DNA from: Acinetobacter bereziniae LMG 1003 = CIP 70.12
GTDB lineage: Bacteria > Pseudomonadota > Gammaproteobacteria > Pseudomonadales > Moraxellaceae
DNA: 64,000 nucleotides
Assembly (NCBI RefSeq): GCF_000368925.1
Contig: NZ_KB849755.1
Location: 1,108,620 to 1,172,619, forward strand
Direction: 5' to 3'
Part shown: in pieces, positions 55,395 to 64,000 of the stretch
Position numbering within the stretch: the first letter of the stretch is position 1
Layout of the letters: each line of letters opens with the position of its first letter
Program-made: the position numbers and the translations under genes
The notes under the pieces: model-generated
Database searches by the model: none
Told to the model about the DNA's origin: nothing
Seen by the model: only the letters and a program-made list of their open reading frames with translations

Positions 55395-56138
55395 TTAGTT
55401 CTGCATAAATACAAAAGTTGCCATACGACCTGTTTTAGGGCGACGGCGGTAGGAGTAAAAGTCCTCAGACTGACGATAAGTACACTGATCACCACCCGTG
55501 ACAATTTTAACACCCTGCTGTTTAAGGATATAACGTGCAATCGCATACAAGTCTGCATAGTATTTACCGTCTTGTTCACCCTCATTAAAAGCTGTTTCCA
55601 ATTCAGCATATTGAGTACAAAAAGCAGTTTTTACTTCCTGACCAATTTCAAAACAAGATTGACTAATTGCAGCCCCTAGCCATGCCCATGCTGGTTGAGA
55701 TGTCATTTCTGAAATGGTATTTTCAATAATTCCACCTGCTAAACCTCTCCAACCTGCATGTAAATTAGCAACTTCAGTACCATCTGCATTTCCCAAAACC
55801 ACAGGTAAACAATCCGCAGTCATCATCATCAAGGCATGACCTTGTGTTTGCGTTACCAACCCATCCCCCACTAAGGCATTAAATGTAATTTCTTCATTGA
55901 TGGTGTGACAAATCGTACTATGTGTTTGTGTCATCCATGTAATCTTGTTGACACCATGTACAGCGAACTCATCCAATAAAATCATCCGATGTTGCTGTAC
56001 ACGCCGTGGATCATCATTCACATGCAACGCTAAATTGAAACCTCCAAACTCTTGCTGTACAGATGGTAAAGCCATTGGATGTTGTATATGTGTTTGACCA
56101 ACATATACGCCTAGAGGTAATCCCTGAACAAATTGCAT
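55395..56138 (-). CDS. pgeF: Peptidoglycan editing factor / YfiH-family purine nucleosidase-like protein
   Basis: The 247-residue protein has the zinc-site motifs of the YfiH family: TQTHS, TADCLPVVL and NLHAGWRGLAGGI, with C-terminal GAAISQSCFEIG. Members have been described both as multicopper-like oxidases and as purine phosphorylases; in E. coli PgeF prevents mis-incorporation of L-Ser into peptidoglycan. The ATG at 56138 has a GGAG site. It follows rluD by 36 bases. Confidence 0.88.
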   Translation of the reverse strand: MQFVQGLPLGVYVGQTHIQHPMALPSVQQEFGGFNLALHVNDDPRRVQQHRMILLDEFAVHGVNKITWMTQTHSTICHTINEEITFNALVGDGLVTQTQGHALMMMTADCLPVVLGNADGTEVANLHAGWRGLAGGIIENTISEMTSQPAWAWLGAAISQSCFEIGQEVKTAFCTQYAELETAFNEGEQDGKYYADLYAIARYILKQQGVKIVTGGDQCTYRQSEDFYSYRRRPKTGRMATFVFMQN

Positions 56139-56174
56139 GTAACTCTCCACTAACCATCAATTATTTTAAATAAA

Positions 56175-57227
56175 TTAATACGCTTTATTTTCAGAACGCA
56201 AAACTTCAACCAAGTTGGTAAAATCTTCAGGCCAAGGCGCTTCAAATATCATTTCCTCTTGAGTACGTGGATGAATAAGTCCTAATTTAGATGCATGTAG
56301 AGCTTGACGTTTAAAGTTACGCAAAGTGCTACTTAACTTTTCCGAAGCCCCAGCAGGTACTTTAACGCGACTCACATAAACAGGATCACCAACCAATGGA
56401 TAACCAATATAAGTAAAGTGAATACGAATCTGATGTGTACGTCCCGTCTCTAATTGCGCCTGTACACGAGTAAAATGCTGAAAACGTTCCTTAACATTAT
56501 AATGCGTCACAGCATCACGACCGCCAGGTAAAATCGCCATTTTGACACGATCAACAGGATGTCGTTTGATCGGTTCATCAATGGTTCCACCAGCTATGAT
56601 ATGACCATAACAAACTAAGTCATAAACACGATAGACTGATTTTTTAGCCAATTGTTTACTTAACGAAAATTGTGCTTCTAAGTTTTTAGCAACAACCAAT
56701 AAGCCACTGGTATCTTTATCGATACGATGTACTAAACCTGCGCGGGATAATTCCGAAGATTTAGGATAATGGTAGAGTAAAGCATTGACCAATGTACCAT
56801 TCGGATTACCCGCGCCAGGATGTACAACCATACCCACAGGTTTATTGATCACCATAATATCGTCATCTTCATAAACGATATTTAAAGCAATATTCTCAGG
56901 CTGCGCAGTTGTTTGAGTTTCGAGTTCAACATTGAGACTTAACTGTTCATTGCCTTCACATTTATACTTAGGCTTGACCGTGTTACCATTTACCAACAAA
57001 TGACCGTCTTTCATCCACTGCTTAAGTTTTTCACGAGAAAACTCGCTCCAAACAAGTGCAGCAACTTGGTCGATACGTTGCCCTAAATAGCTTTCATCCA
57101 GTTGAAATTGCAACGATAAACGTGTTGCAGTTGGCGCAGAATTATGATTATCTGCATCCTCAGAATCTTCAAGTAAATTGAAATCATTTTCTGAGAAATT
57201 AGAATTAGAAGAGTGTGCTGAAGTCAT
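56175..57227 (-). CDS. rluD: Ribosomal large subunit pseudouridine synthase D
   Basis: The 350-residue enzyme makes pseudouridines in 23S rRNA helix 69. An acidic N-terminal extension of about 35 residues precedes the S4-like domain (about 45-110) and the catalytic domain with HRIDKDTSGLLVVAK, whose D is the nucleophile, and GRTHQIRIH. It is divergent from bamD and upstream of pgeF, a conserved neighbourhood. Confidence 0.94.
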   Translation of the reverse strand: MTSAHSSNSNFSENDFNLLEDSEDADNHNSAPTATRLSLQFQLDESYLGQRIDQVAALVWSEFSREKLKQWMKDGHLLVNGNTVKPKYKCEGNEQLSLNVELETQTTAQPENIALNIVYEDDDIMVINKPVGMVVHPGAGNPNGTLVNALLYHYPKSSELSRAGLVHRIDKDTSGLLVVAKNLEAQFSLSKQLAKKSVYRVYDLVCYGHIIAGGTIDEPIKRHPVDRVKMAILPGGRDAVTHYNVKERFQHFTRVQAQLETGRTHQIRIHFTYIGYPLVGDPVYVSRVKVPAGASEKLSSTLRNFKRQALHASKLGLIHPRTQEEMIFEAPWPEDFTNLVEVLRSENKAY

Positions 57228-57298
57228 TTGCTCATTCGGACAAAAGTGGTTTAATAGCGCAATTGTAGCCTATTGCCCGTATCAACAGAGGAATTTTT

Positions 57299-58321
57299 AT
57301 GTCGCTACCACGTTATAAAGTCACAATGCTTGCTTTAACTGTAGGCTTAGCAACAGTATTTGTAGGTTGTAGCAGCAATCCCAAGAAAGAGGTTGTCGAT
57401 ACAGGTCCAAAATCAAATGAGCAGACTTATTACAATAATGCGATAAAATCACTAGACCGTGGGCAATACGGTGATGCTGCAAAAGCGTTGGAAGCTATGG
57501 ATACATACTTCCCAACGGGACAATATGCACAGCAAGCTCAACTTGAACTGCTTTATACCAAGTTCAAGCAAAAAGATTATGAAGGTACAATCGCGCTGGC
57601 AGATCGTTTCATTCGCTTAAATCCTCAGCACCCAAATTTAGACTACGCTTATTATGTCCGTGGTGTGGCAAACATGGAGCAAAATTATGACAGTTTGCTT
57701 CGTTATACTTCGTTGAAACAAGCACATCGTGACGTAGGTTATTTAAAAATCGCTTATCAAAACTTTGTAGATTTGATTCGTCGTTATCCATCAAGCCAAT
57801 ATTCGGTTGATGCTGCACAACGTATGAAGTATATCGGTCAAGAATTGGCTGAAAGTGAGATGAATACTGCCCGTTTCAATCTTAAACGTAAGGCTTATTT
57901 GGCTGCAATTGAACGCTCGCAATGGGTCATTGAACATTATCCACAAACCCCACAAATTCCTGAAGCTTTAGCAACCATGGCTTATGGCTATGACAAACTG
58001 GGCGACAAAGATACTGCACAACAATACAAAGACGTGCTTAAGCTGAACTATCCAAACCTTGTTAAATCAAATGGTGAAGTGAATATTCGTGCTGCACGCA
58101 AAGAAGGCAGTTGGTGGAACCGTGCGACCCTTGGTATTTTAGGTCGTGGTGAAAAAGCAGAAGTATCAAAAGATACAAATACTGAAACATCTTCAAACTC
58201 AGAACAGCAGTCGAGCTTATTGAATAAAGTTAGCTTTGGCTTGCTTGATCGTCCAAATCGTGAAGTTTCAAAAGAACCTGCTCGTGCAGATGAAAGCCTT
58301 TATGACGGTCAACGCAAATAA
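57299..58321 (+). CDS. bamD: Outer membrane assembly factor BamD
   Basis: The 340-residue lipoprotein of the BAM complex inserts beta-barrel proteins in the outer membrane. A lipobox FVGC (C24) is followed by tetratricopeptide repeats (about 40-250) with YPTGQYAQQAQ-like and RRYPSSQYSVDA segments. A C-terminal tail of about 80 residues, rich in Ser, Glu and Asn, goes beyond the E. coli length (245) and is probably disordered. Own terminator. Confidence 0.95.
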   Translation: MSLPRYKVTMLALTVGLATVFVGCSSNPKKEVVDTGPKSNEQTYYNNAIKSLDRGQYGDAAKALEAMDTYFPTGQYAQQAQLELLYTKFKQKDYEGTIALADRFIRLNPQHPNLDYAYYVRGVANMEQNYDSLLRYTSLKQAHRDVGYLKIAYQNFVDLIRRYPSSQYSVDAAQRMKYIGQELAESEMNTARFNLKRKAYLAAIERSQWVIEHYPQTPQIPEALATMAYGYDKLGDKDTAQQYKDVLKLNYPNLVKSNGEVNIRAARKEGSWWNRATLGILGRGEKAEVSKDTNTETSSNSEQQSSLLNKVSFGLLDRPNREVSKEPARADESLYDGQRK

Positions 58322-58370
58322 GGTGTGTTAAGAAATATCATCTTTGATATGACTTCACCGCGACAATTCA

Positions 58371-58395
58371 AGACGGGTTTTTACCCGTCTTTTTT
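58371..58395 (+). terminator. Terminator of bamD
   Basis: AGACGGGT with ACCCGTCT, TTTT loop and T-run. Confidence 0.9.
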
Positions 58396-58468
58396 ATTCA
58401 TGGATATTTTTAAGGTTAAAACTGCGTTAAACTTTAAATGACTTCAAACGATATATGACTTAAATTTT

Positions 58469-60382
58469 ATGGCTATTCCTCAGCACACAATAGATCAAAT
58501 TTTAGATCGTACCGATATTGTCGATCTGATTGGTCAACGTGTGAAATTGAAAAAAACAGGTCGTACCTATTCAGGTTGCTGCCCTTTTCATCAGGAAAAG
58601 TCTCCTTCTTTTCATGTATATCGTGATAAACAGTACTATCATTGCTTCGGTTGCCAGGCAAATGGTAATGCCATTCGTTTTCTTATGGATATTGATAATC
58701 GAAACTTTATCGATGTCATGAAAGAGCTTTCTAGCCAAGCTGGAATCGAACTCCCTAAAGATAATCAAGACAATAAAAAACTTTCTTATAAACGCGAAAC
58801 TGTAAAACCACAAGTTAAGCCTCAAGCCCAAACGCAAGAGGATAAAAATGCAGCGTCAAAAACACAGGAACAAAATACAGAAGCCGCTCCTTCTTTTGAG
58901 ATTGATCCTTTTGAAGCGTTTAGCCAGTATCCAGACCCCGAACATTTTGATCCGACACAATTTGATCAAACCGGATTTGTACAACCACCTCAAGACGGGA
59001 ATCTTTACGACCTGCTCGAAAATATTGCACAGTTTTATGAACGCCAGTTACCACATAGTAAAGTTGCACAGAACTACTTCAGACATCGCGGTTTAAGCAC
59101 CGAGACGATTCAATATTGGCGTTTAGGTTATGCACCTGAAGATTGGCAACATTTAGAAAAAGCATTTCCTCAAGATATTGAAGGTCTAAAATTACTTGGA
59201 CTGATTCGTACCAGTGATAGTGGGCGTGACTTTGACTTACTTCGTGATCGAGTAATATTTCCTATCCGAGACAGTAAAGGTCGAGTCGTTGGTTTTGGTG
59301 GTCGTGCGTTAAATGACGAAATCAAACCCAAATATATTAACTCTCCTGACTCTGAAGTCTTTCATAAAAATCAACTGCTGTATGGATTATATGAAGGACG
59401 TAAAGATCGTGCCCAAAACTGGCTCATGGTTGAAGGCTATATGGATGTTATTGCTTTACAGCAAAATGGAATCTCTGGAGCAACAGCAACACTGGGTACG
59501 GCGAGTAATGCAGACCATTTAAGCATTTTATTTAAACAGAACAATCAAATTACGATCGCCTTTGATGGTGATGCCGCAGGTCAAAAGGCTGCTCGACGAA
59601 CTTTAGAAATTGCTTTGCCTTTATTGAATGATGGGCGTGAACTTAAATTTTTTGTGCTTCCTAAAGAACATGATCCTGATTCTTTGATTCGTAAAGAAGG
59701 CTTAGAGACTTTTCAACGGATCTGGCAACAGTCACCGCTATTATCAGACTTTGTCTTTGCACTATTAAGTCAAAATTATGATGTCACCACCCCTGAAGGA
59801 AAAAGTCAGGTCATGGCAGAACTGAATCAATTGACTGAATTATTGCCTAAACAAGGTTCATATCGTTATCTGTTAAGACAGTTTTTTAAAGAAAAATTAG
59901 GCTTCAATCGTAAATGGCAACCGCAAGTCAGCTTGGATGCATCACTCTCATTTAATATTCGCACCAAAGACGAAGACTTTGCAGTGGCGATTTTAATGCA
60001 ACATCCATTTTTATATATTCACTTTGAAGTGTTACGTGCATTTATTCAACCAGATGAATTGTTAGCAAAAGTGCTCGCTGTATTTGATCGTATTTTTGAT
60101 GATTTACCCGATGATCAAGAACTAGCGACCTATTATATTTTAGGTGCTTGCAGTGCATACCACTTAGAGTTGTCTGAAATTATGCAACGAACCAATATCC
60201 AAGCTTTAACCGAAGCTCCAGAAATGGCGGATAAATTGGCATCGGACTACTCTCTGGCATTACAAGAAAAGTATTTAAAGCAAAAACTTAAAGCACCAGC
60301 CTCATTAAGTGAATCTCGTAATTTACGCAAACAACTCAATGAATTAACCAAGCAAATTAGTTTAAAGTTAGTTCATAGTTAA
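58469..60382 (+). CDS. dnaG: DNA primase
   Basis: The 637-residue enzyme makes RNA primers for replication. A CHC2 zinc-binding domain has C38, H41, C59 and C62. A Gln/Pro/Asp-rich linker (about 98-170) separates it from the polymerase domain, which has the TOPRIM motif LMVEGYMDVIAL and FDGDAAGQKAA. The C-terminal helicase-binding part is present. It is longer than E. coli DnaG (581), mainly from the linker. Four bases overlap the convergent small gene. Confidence 0.95.
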   Translation: MAIPQHTIDQILDRTDIVDLIGQRVKLKKTGRTYSGCCPFHQEKSPSFHVYRDKQYYHCFGCQANGNAIRFLMDIDNRNFIDVMKELSSQAGIELPKDNQDNKKLSYKRETVKPQVKPQAQTQEDKNAASKTQEQNTEAAPSFEIDPFEAFSQYPDPEHFDPTQFDQTGFVQPPQDGNLYDLLENIAQFYERQLPHSKVAQNYFRHRGLSTETIQYWRLGYAPEDWQHLEKAFPQDIEGLKLLGLIRTSDSGRDFDLLRDRVIFPIRDSKGRVVGFGGRALNDEIKPKYINSPDSEVFHKNQLLYGLYEGRKDRAQNWLMVEGYMDVIALQQNGISGATATLGTASNADHLSILFKQNNQITIAFDGDAAGQKAARRTLEIALPLLNDGRELKFFVLPKEHDPDSLIRKEGLETFQRIWQQSPLLSDFVFALLSQNYDVTTPEGKSQVMAELNQLTELLPKQGSYRYLLRQFFKEKLGFNRKWQPQVSLDASLSFNIRTKDEDFAVAILMQHPFLYIHFEVLRAFIQPDELLAKVLAVFDRIFDDLPDDQELATYYILGACSAYHLELSEIMQRTNIQALTEAPEMADKLASDYSLALQEKYLKQKLKAPASLSESRNLRKQLNELTKQISLKLVHS

Positions 60383-60813
60383 TGTTTTATAAACTCTTCA
60401 TTGATCATATCAATTATTTTGTAATACAAAAAATTCATGTGACTGTTCGCCTCTTCCATTGAGGAATCATAAGGTTTATAAACATTTAGATATATACGTT
60501 CTTGAAAGTTTTCATCACTAAAAAACTTATTTGTTGAATACAGGGAATTTGTTTGTGAATTTAAACTTTCAATCATAAGCGCATCCCATATTCGTGCTGA
60601 ATAGTCTAAATAAAAACAGTACAGTTTAGGTTTTTGAAGATCCTTATAACATTCATCGACAGAATCAATAACCTCCAAAATTCCTCCCTGAGTATAGATG
60701 TTATGTAGATCATGGATTGCTTGTTTCAATAGCATGTCATTATCTTTTACAGGCTTTGCGAAACATTCAATTGAGATCAGTAATAATATGAATAAATATA
60801 AAGTTTTAAGCAT
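60379..60813 (-). CDS. Small hypothetical secreted protein
   Basis: The 144-residue product has a signal peptide (about 1-19, ending CFAKP) and a helical body with C55 and C66 as a possible disulfide pair. No family is recognised. The stop codon overlaps the dnaG stop on the other strand (60379-60382). It sits between dnaG and hemA, and seems a late insertion in a region where dnaG is normally followed by other genes. Confidence 0.6.
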   Translation of the reverse strand: MLKTLYLFILLLISIECFAKPVKDNDMLLKQAIHDLHNIYTQGGILEVIDSVDECYKDLQKPKLYCFYLDYSARIWDALMIESLNSQTNSLYSTNKFFSDENFQERIYLNVYKPYDSSMEEANSHMNFLYYKIIDMINEEFIKH

Positions 60814-60904
60814 TTTAATTTCTGTATTCTAATTTGATAACACGAGTATATATGAACAATATTTGTTGAAGCAAAAAGCTTCACTACATTACTTTCTTAA
60901 ATCA

Positions 60905-62191
60905 TTATTTTGCTTTAGGTTTTCGTTCTTGCTCAAAAATATCCTGAATATTTTCTTTCATCCATTCAAAATGTGATGGATCTTCATCCTGAGCTGCTTG
61001 ACGCAGTAGAATTGAGGCAGGATGTAACAGTTTTTGGGTTAAGCGGTGGGCAAAATCTTCTAATACATGTTGGGTATCTTCACCTGCTTGAATACGCTCT
61101 ATTGCATGTGCAAGCTCTGCTTGACGTTGCTCTTCGCCATGCTCGCGGAATTGCTGAATCGTACTGCCAGCATCTTTGACTTTCTGGTGTGTAACCAGTT
61201 GAGTGACCAGTTGATTGACCATCACCTCTGCTTCAACCGCAGCTTGGCGACGCTGAGCGAGATTTTCATCAATCACACTCTGTAAGTCATCTACACCATA
61301 CAAATACACACCATCCAAACTTTCAACTTTCGGATCTATATCACGAGGAACAGCTAAATCGACCATAAGCATCTGTTGATAACGTCGTTTTTTTAATGCC
61401 GCTTTTACATCTGTATAAGCGATCACTTGATGTAAGCTTCCAGTACAACTTGAAATCACATCGGCACGATAAAGTTGTGTTGCAAGTTCATCAAAAGCAA
61501 TAATTTCTACTTCGACACGATGGGCAATTTCTTGTGCTAACTTTTCTGCACGTTCACGACTTCGATTACAAATGAGAATTTTTGCCACACCCATTTCAGC
61601 CAAGTGTTTAGCCACCAAACTATTCATTTCACCTGCAGCAACCACCATCACTGTCAGTTTTTCAGGTTTGCTAAATACCTGTAAAGCAAGCTGTGCAACG
61701 GCATAACCCATCGATACGGCATGACTTCCCACAGCAGTTTCAGAGCGCACACGTTTTGCTGCATAAAAAGCATATTCAAAAATTTGATTGAGATTTTGTG
61801 AAACGATTTCTGCATTTTTAGCAATCGATAATGCGGATTTGACCTGCCCAAGAATCTGAGGCTCACCCAACATAAGAGAATCTAAGCCACTTGCAACACG
61901 CATCAAATGTGAAACAGCATCTGTATTTTCATAACGATATACATGATTTGACAATTGCTTTACATCAATACCATTGGTTTGGGCGAGCCAATTTAATACC
62001 ATATCGGCATTTTCAGCCATGGCGTAGACTTCAGTGCGGTTACATGTTGAGACCACCACCATATCATTCAAATTTTGGCAGTGGCTTTGCTCCGTCAGCA
62101 AATCTTTTAATCGTTCTGGATTAAAAGCGATCTGCTCACGAAGCTCAACAGAGGCAGTTTGATGGTTGACACCCAATGCAAAGAAAGACAT
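60905..62191 (-). CDS. hemA: Glutamyl-tRNA reductase
   Basis: The 428-residue enzyme is the first committed step of tetrapyrrole synthesis, reducing Glu-tRNA to glutamate-1-semialdehyde. The nucleophile C50 is in VVSTCNRTEVY, and the NADPH domain and the C-terminal dimer helix follow. Divergent from a TPR gene and lolB, a known gammaproteobacterial arrangement. Confidence 0.96.
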   Translation of the reverse strand: MSFFALGVNHQTASVELREQIAFNPERLKDLLTEQSHCQNLNDMVVVSTCNRTEVYAMAENADMVLNWLAQTNGIDVKQLSNHVYRYENTDAVSHLMRVASGLDSLMLGEPQILGQVKSALSIAKNAEIVSQNLNQIFEYAFYAAKRVRSETAVGSHAVSMGYAVAQLALQVFSKPEKLTVMVVAAGEMNSLVAKHLAEMGVAKILICNRSRERAEKLAQEIAHRVEVEIIAFDELATQLYRADVISSCTGSLHQVIAYTDVKAALKKRRYQQMLMVDLAVPRDIDPKVESLDGVYLYGVDDLQSVIDENLAQRRQAAVEAEVMVNQLVTQLVTHQKVKDAGSTIQQFREHGEEQRQAELAHAIERIQAGEDTQHVLEDFAHRLTQKLLHPASILLRQAAQDEDPSHFEWMKENIQDIFEQERKPKAK

Positions 62192-62298
62192 ATCAGATCA
62201 TCATTTCGCTAAATTTATGCTATTGTGCAATAACGGTGTCATAAAAAGCATACTTGGATTCGGAAAACTTGCGTCAAATAAACAACCGCTTAAGCGGC

Positions 62299-63981
62299 AT
62301 GACAATTAAGCAATATTCTACCACATTCTTACTGGTTGGTAGCATGGCTTCTAGTGCTCATATTAGAGCATCTGGAGAATTTTATCATGCAAAATATAAT
62401 ACAAATGCATTAAAACAAAGCATCATTGCTGAATTTTCACTGGCATATAATGATACAGCAACTGCTTTGCACAATTATACGGTGTTGGCAATTCGCAGTA
62501 ATTCCACCACCATTAAACAACGTGCGCTCAATGTAGCTATTGAGCAAAATGATTTAAAAGCAGCATTAGATATTGCAACACATTGGGTTGTACAAGAACC
62601 TGAAGATGTTCCTGCAAAATTTTATTTGGCACATATTGCACTCAAATCACATGAGTATGAACTGGCTGCTGAAACGCTCGACAGTATTCTTACAATCGAT
62701 CCAAACGCGGATTTAGAAAAAATTCTAGAAGGAATTGCCCCTGAGTCTGAAGTTGACCGTCAAAATCTACTCAGCACACTCAGAGCAAGCAAAGAAAAAA
62801 ATAACCCTTCCGTGTTAATCTTAATTGCTGGCTTAGAAGCGCAAAGTGACGAGATTGAACAAGCCCTTAAAACAGTCAATAAGGCATTGAAAAAACGCCC
62901 GAAAGTGACTGGTTTTATTCTTATGAAAGCCAATCTACTTGAGGCATTAGGCGATCAGGAAGAAACCTTAAAATGGTATAATCGTAGTAGTCGCAAAAAT
63001 AAATATAACTATGACATTCGGTTGGCAGAAGTTAAATATCTGATTAAAACCCATCAATCTGAACTGGCATTAGATAAATTAGAAACCATAATTCAAACCT
63101 GGCCAGATGCTGAAGAAGCTTTGTTTATTGCAGGTTTAACAGCAATTGATTTAAAAAAATTTGATCAAGCTGAACAGTATTTGGTGGAATTACGTTATTC
63201 CTCTCGCTATCAAAACGAAGCTTATTTTTATTTAGCAGTCAATGCCGAGCGTAAGCAAAATGATGAAACGGCAAAAGCCTATTATCGTTTAGTAGATGGA
63301 AATTTATATACGGTTTCACGTCGTAATCTCGTCTCGATTTTTGAGAGACAAAATAAAATGAATGATGCTCTGCGCTTTTTAACTCAGGAACGTGTAAATT
63401 ATCCGCAACATGCAAGTTTCTTATATCAAGCGCAAGCTGAAATTTTAAAACGTATGGGCAATAAAAAAGCAGCTTTAAGTTTGCTTAATGAAGCTGTCAA
63501 GAATCTGCCCGACGACCCCGAAATTTTATACTCTGAAATTTTATTGCTAGACCCTTTTGAAAATCGCGATATTCTGGACAAAGCACTTAAACAGCTATTG
63601 AATTTAGAACCCAATAATCCAGCTTATCTAAATGCTTATGCTTATACGTTGGCTTTGCAAAATCGACGTCTAGACGAAGCACGTCGCTATGCTGAACATG
63701 CTTTAGAATATGCACCCGATCAAGCATCTATTTTAGATACTCTGGGCTATATTACCTTTTTGCAGAATGATTTTGATGCAGCCTCTAATATTCTCTCTAA
63801 GGCTTATAGTTTGAGTCATAGTATTAATATTGGGATTCGTTATGCAAAGTCTTTGTATATGCAAGGTGCATTGCCACAATTTAATGAAGTGTTACAACAA
63901 CTCAAACAAAATCATCCAAATGATCCTCAATTAAATCAATTAGATTCACTAATATTACCGCAACATATTAAAAAGAGTTAA
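62299..63981 (+). CDS. Tetratricopeptide repeat protein upstream of lolB
   Basis: The 560-residue protein is made of TPR units through most of its length (for example RPKVTGFILMKANLLEALGD and YAPDQASILDTLGYITFLQN). A hydrophobic N-terminus (QYSTTFLLVGSMASSAHIRA) may be a signal sequence. The ATG at 62299 is preferred over a TTG at 62254. A related TPR gene sits between hemA and lolB in other gammaproteobacteria. Role unknown, perhaps envelope assembly. Confidence 0.75.
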   Translation: MTIKQYSTTFLLVGSMASSAHIRASGEFYHAKYNTNALKQSIIAEFSLAYNDTATALHNYTVLAIRSNSTTIKQRALNVAIEQNDLKAALDIATHWVVQEPEDVPAKFYLAHIALKSHEYELAAETLDSILTIDPNADLEKILEGIAPESEVDRQNLLSTLRASKEKNNPSVLILIAGLEAQSDEIEQALKTVNKALKKRPKVTGFILMKANLLEALGDQEETLKWYNRSSRKNKYNYDIRLAEVKYLIKTHQSELALDKLETIIQTWPDAEEALFIAGLTAIDLKKFDQAEQYLVELRYSSRYQNEAYFYLAVNAERKQNDETAKAYYRLVDGNLYTVSRRNLVSIFERQNKMNDALRFLTQERVNYPQHASFLYQAQAEILKRMGNKKAALSLLNEAVKNLPDDPEILYSEILLLDPFENRDILDKALKQLLNLEPNNPAYLNAYAYTLALQNRRLDEARRYAEHALEYAPDQASILDTLGYITFLQNDFDAASNILSKAYSLSHSINIGIRYAKSLYMQGALPQFNEVLQQLKQNHPNDPQLNQLDSLILPQHIKKS

Positions 63982-63989
63982 TCGCCTAT

Positions 63990-64000
63990 ATGCGTCACAT
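63990..64000 (+). CDS. First codons of the next gene, possibly lolB
   Basis: An ATG at 63990 (M-R-H) follows the TPR stop by eight bases and runs off the window. From gene order beside hemA it is likely lolB, an outer-membrane lipoprotein receptor; only three codons are visible, so this is inferred. Confidence 0.3.

Overview
The window looks like a chromosomal piece of an Acinetobacter genome. It is AT-rich, and it holds lineage-typical content: an AdeT1/2-like solute-binding protein, GTP-dependent PEP carboxykinase, the lptM-lysA-dapF order, an MgtE transporter next to a solitary RND pump, and two surface proteins with the ELSxVxGQA signature. Most of it is ordinary core genome, with no insertion sequence, integrase, prophage or CRISPR array. 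Species cannot be fixed from the sequence alone.

Left end (1-2822, minus strand): a type VI secretion cargo cassette with a PAAR tip protein, a VRR-NUC nuclease effector and a TsiV/DUF3396 immunity protein that runs off the window edge. 3333-8203: an AdeT-like periplasmic protein, 5-formyl-THF cyclo-ligase and the Lon protease. 8387-9398: a small VOC protein, then a likely small RNA with its own promoter, competing hairpins and a terminator, then a small conserved protein. 9530-13444: the lysine/cell-wall genes dapF and lysA with lptM, and a CycA-like permease. 13724-20179: radA, a Tim44-like protein, an EF-hand protein, a DegS-like protease, a Nif3-family protein and sodB. 20973-21581: three tRNA-Asn genes with a 22-bp tandem repeat between the second and third.

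22111-35109: mgtE, an RND transporter, glpQ, dgkA, groSL behind a heat-shock promoter, a phosphoesterase/lipid-kinase pair and pckG. 35396-42458: a TupA-like ATP-grasp protein, an MFS transporter, glpD with its GlpR regulator and candidate operators, and a KgtP-like permease. 42604-49437: a lipoprotein, a methyltransferase, folD, tRNA-Cys, two tRNA-Leu(UAA) copies flanking a membrane protein and phoD, an RDD protein and tRNA-Met. 49503-51299: RNase P RNA, a ferredoxin coupled to coaD, and smpB. 51341-54639: two paralogous putative surface proteins. 54718 to the end: a flavodoxin-like protein, pgeF-rluD divergent from bamD, dnaG, a small secreted protein, hemA, a TPR protein and probably the first codons of lolB.

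Functional themes are glycerol/phospholipid metabolism (glpQ, glpD, glpR, dgkA, YegS-like kinase), protein quality control (lon, groSL, DegS-like), envelope biogenesis (bamD, lptM, lolB) and one competition module (type VI cassette). The observation I consider most worth testing is the putative small RNA at about 8818-8948, where one segment can pair perfectly with either an upstream or a downstream partner just before a terminator.
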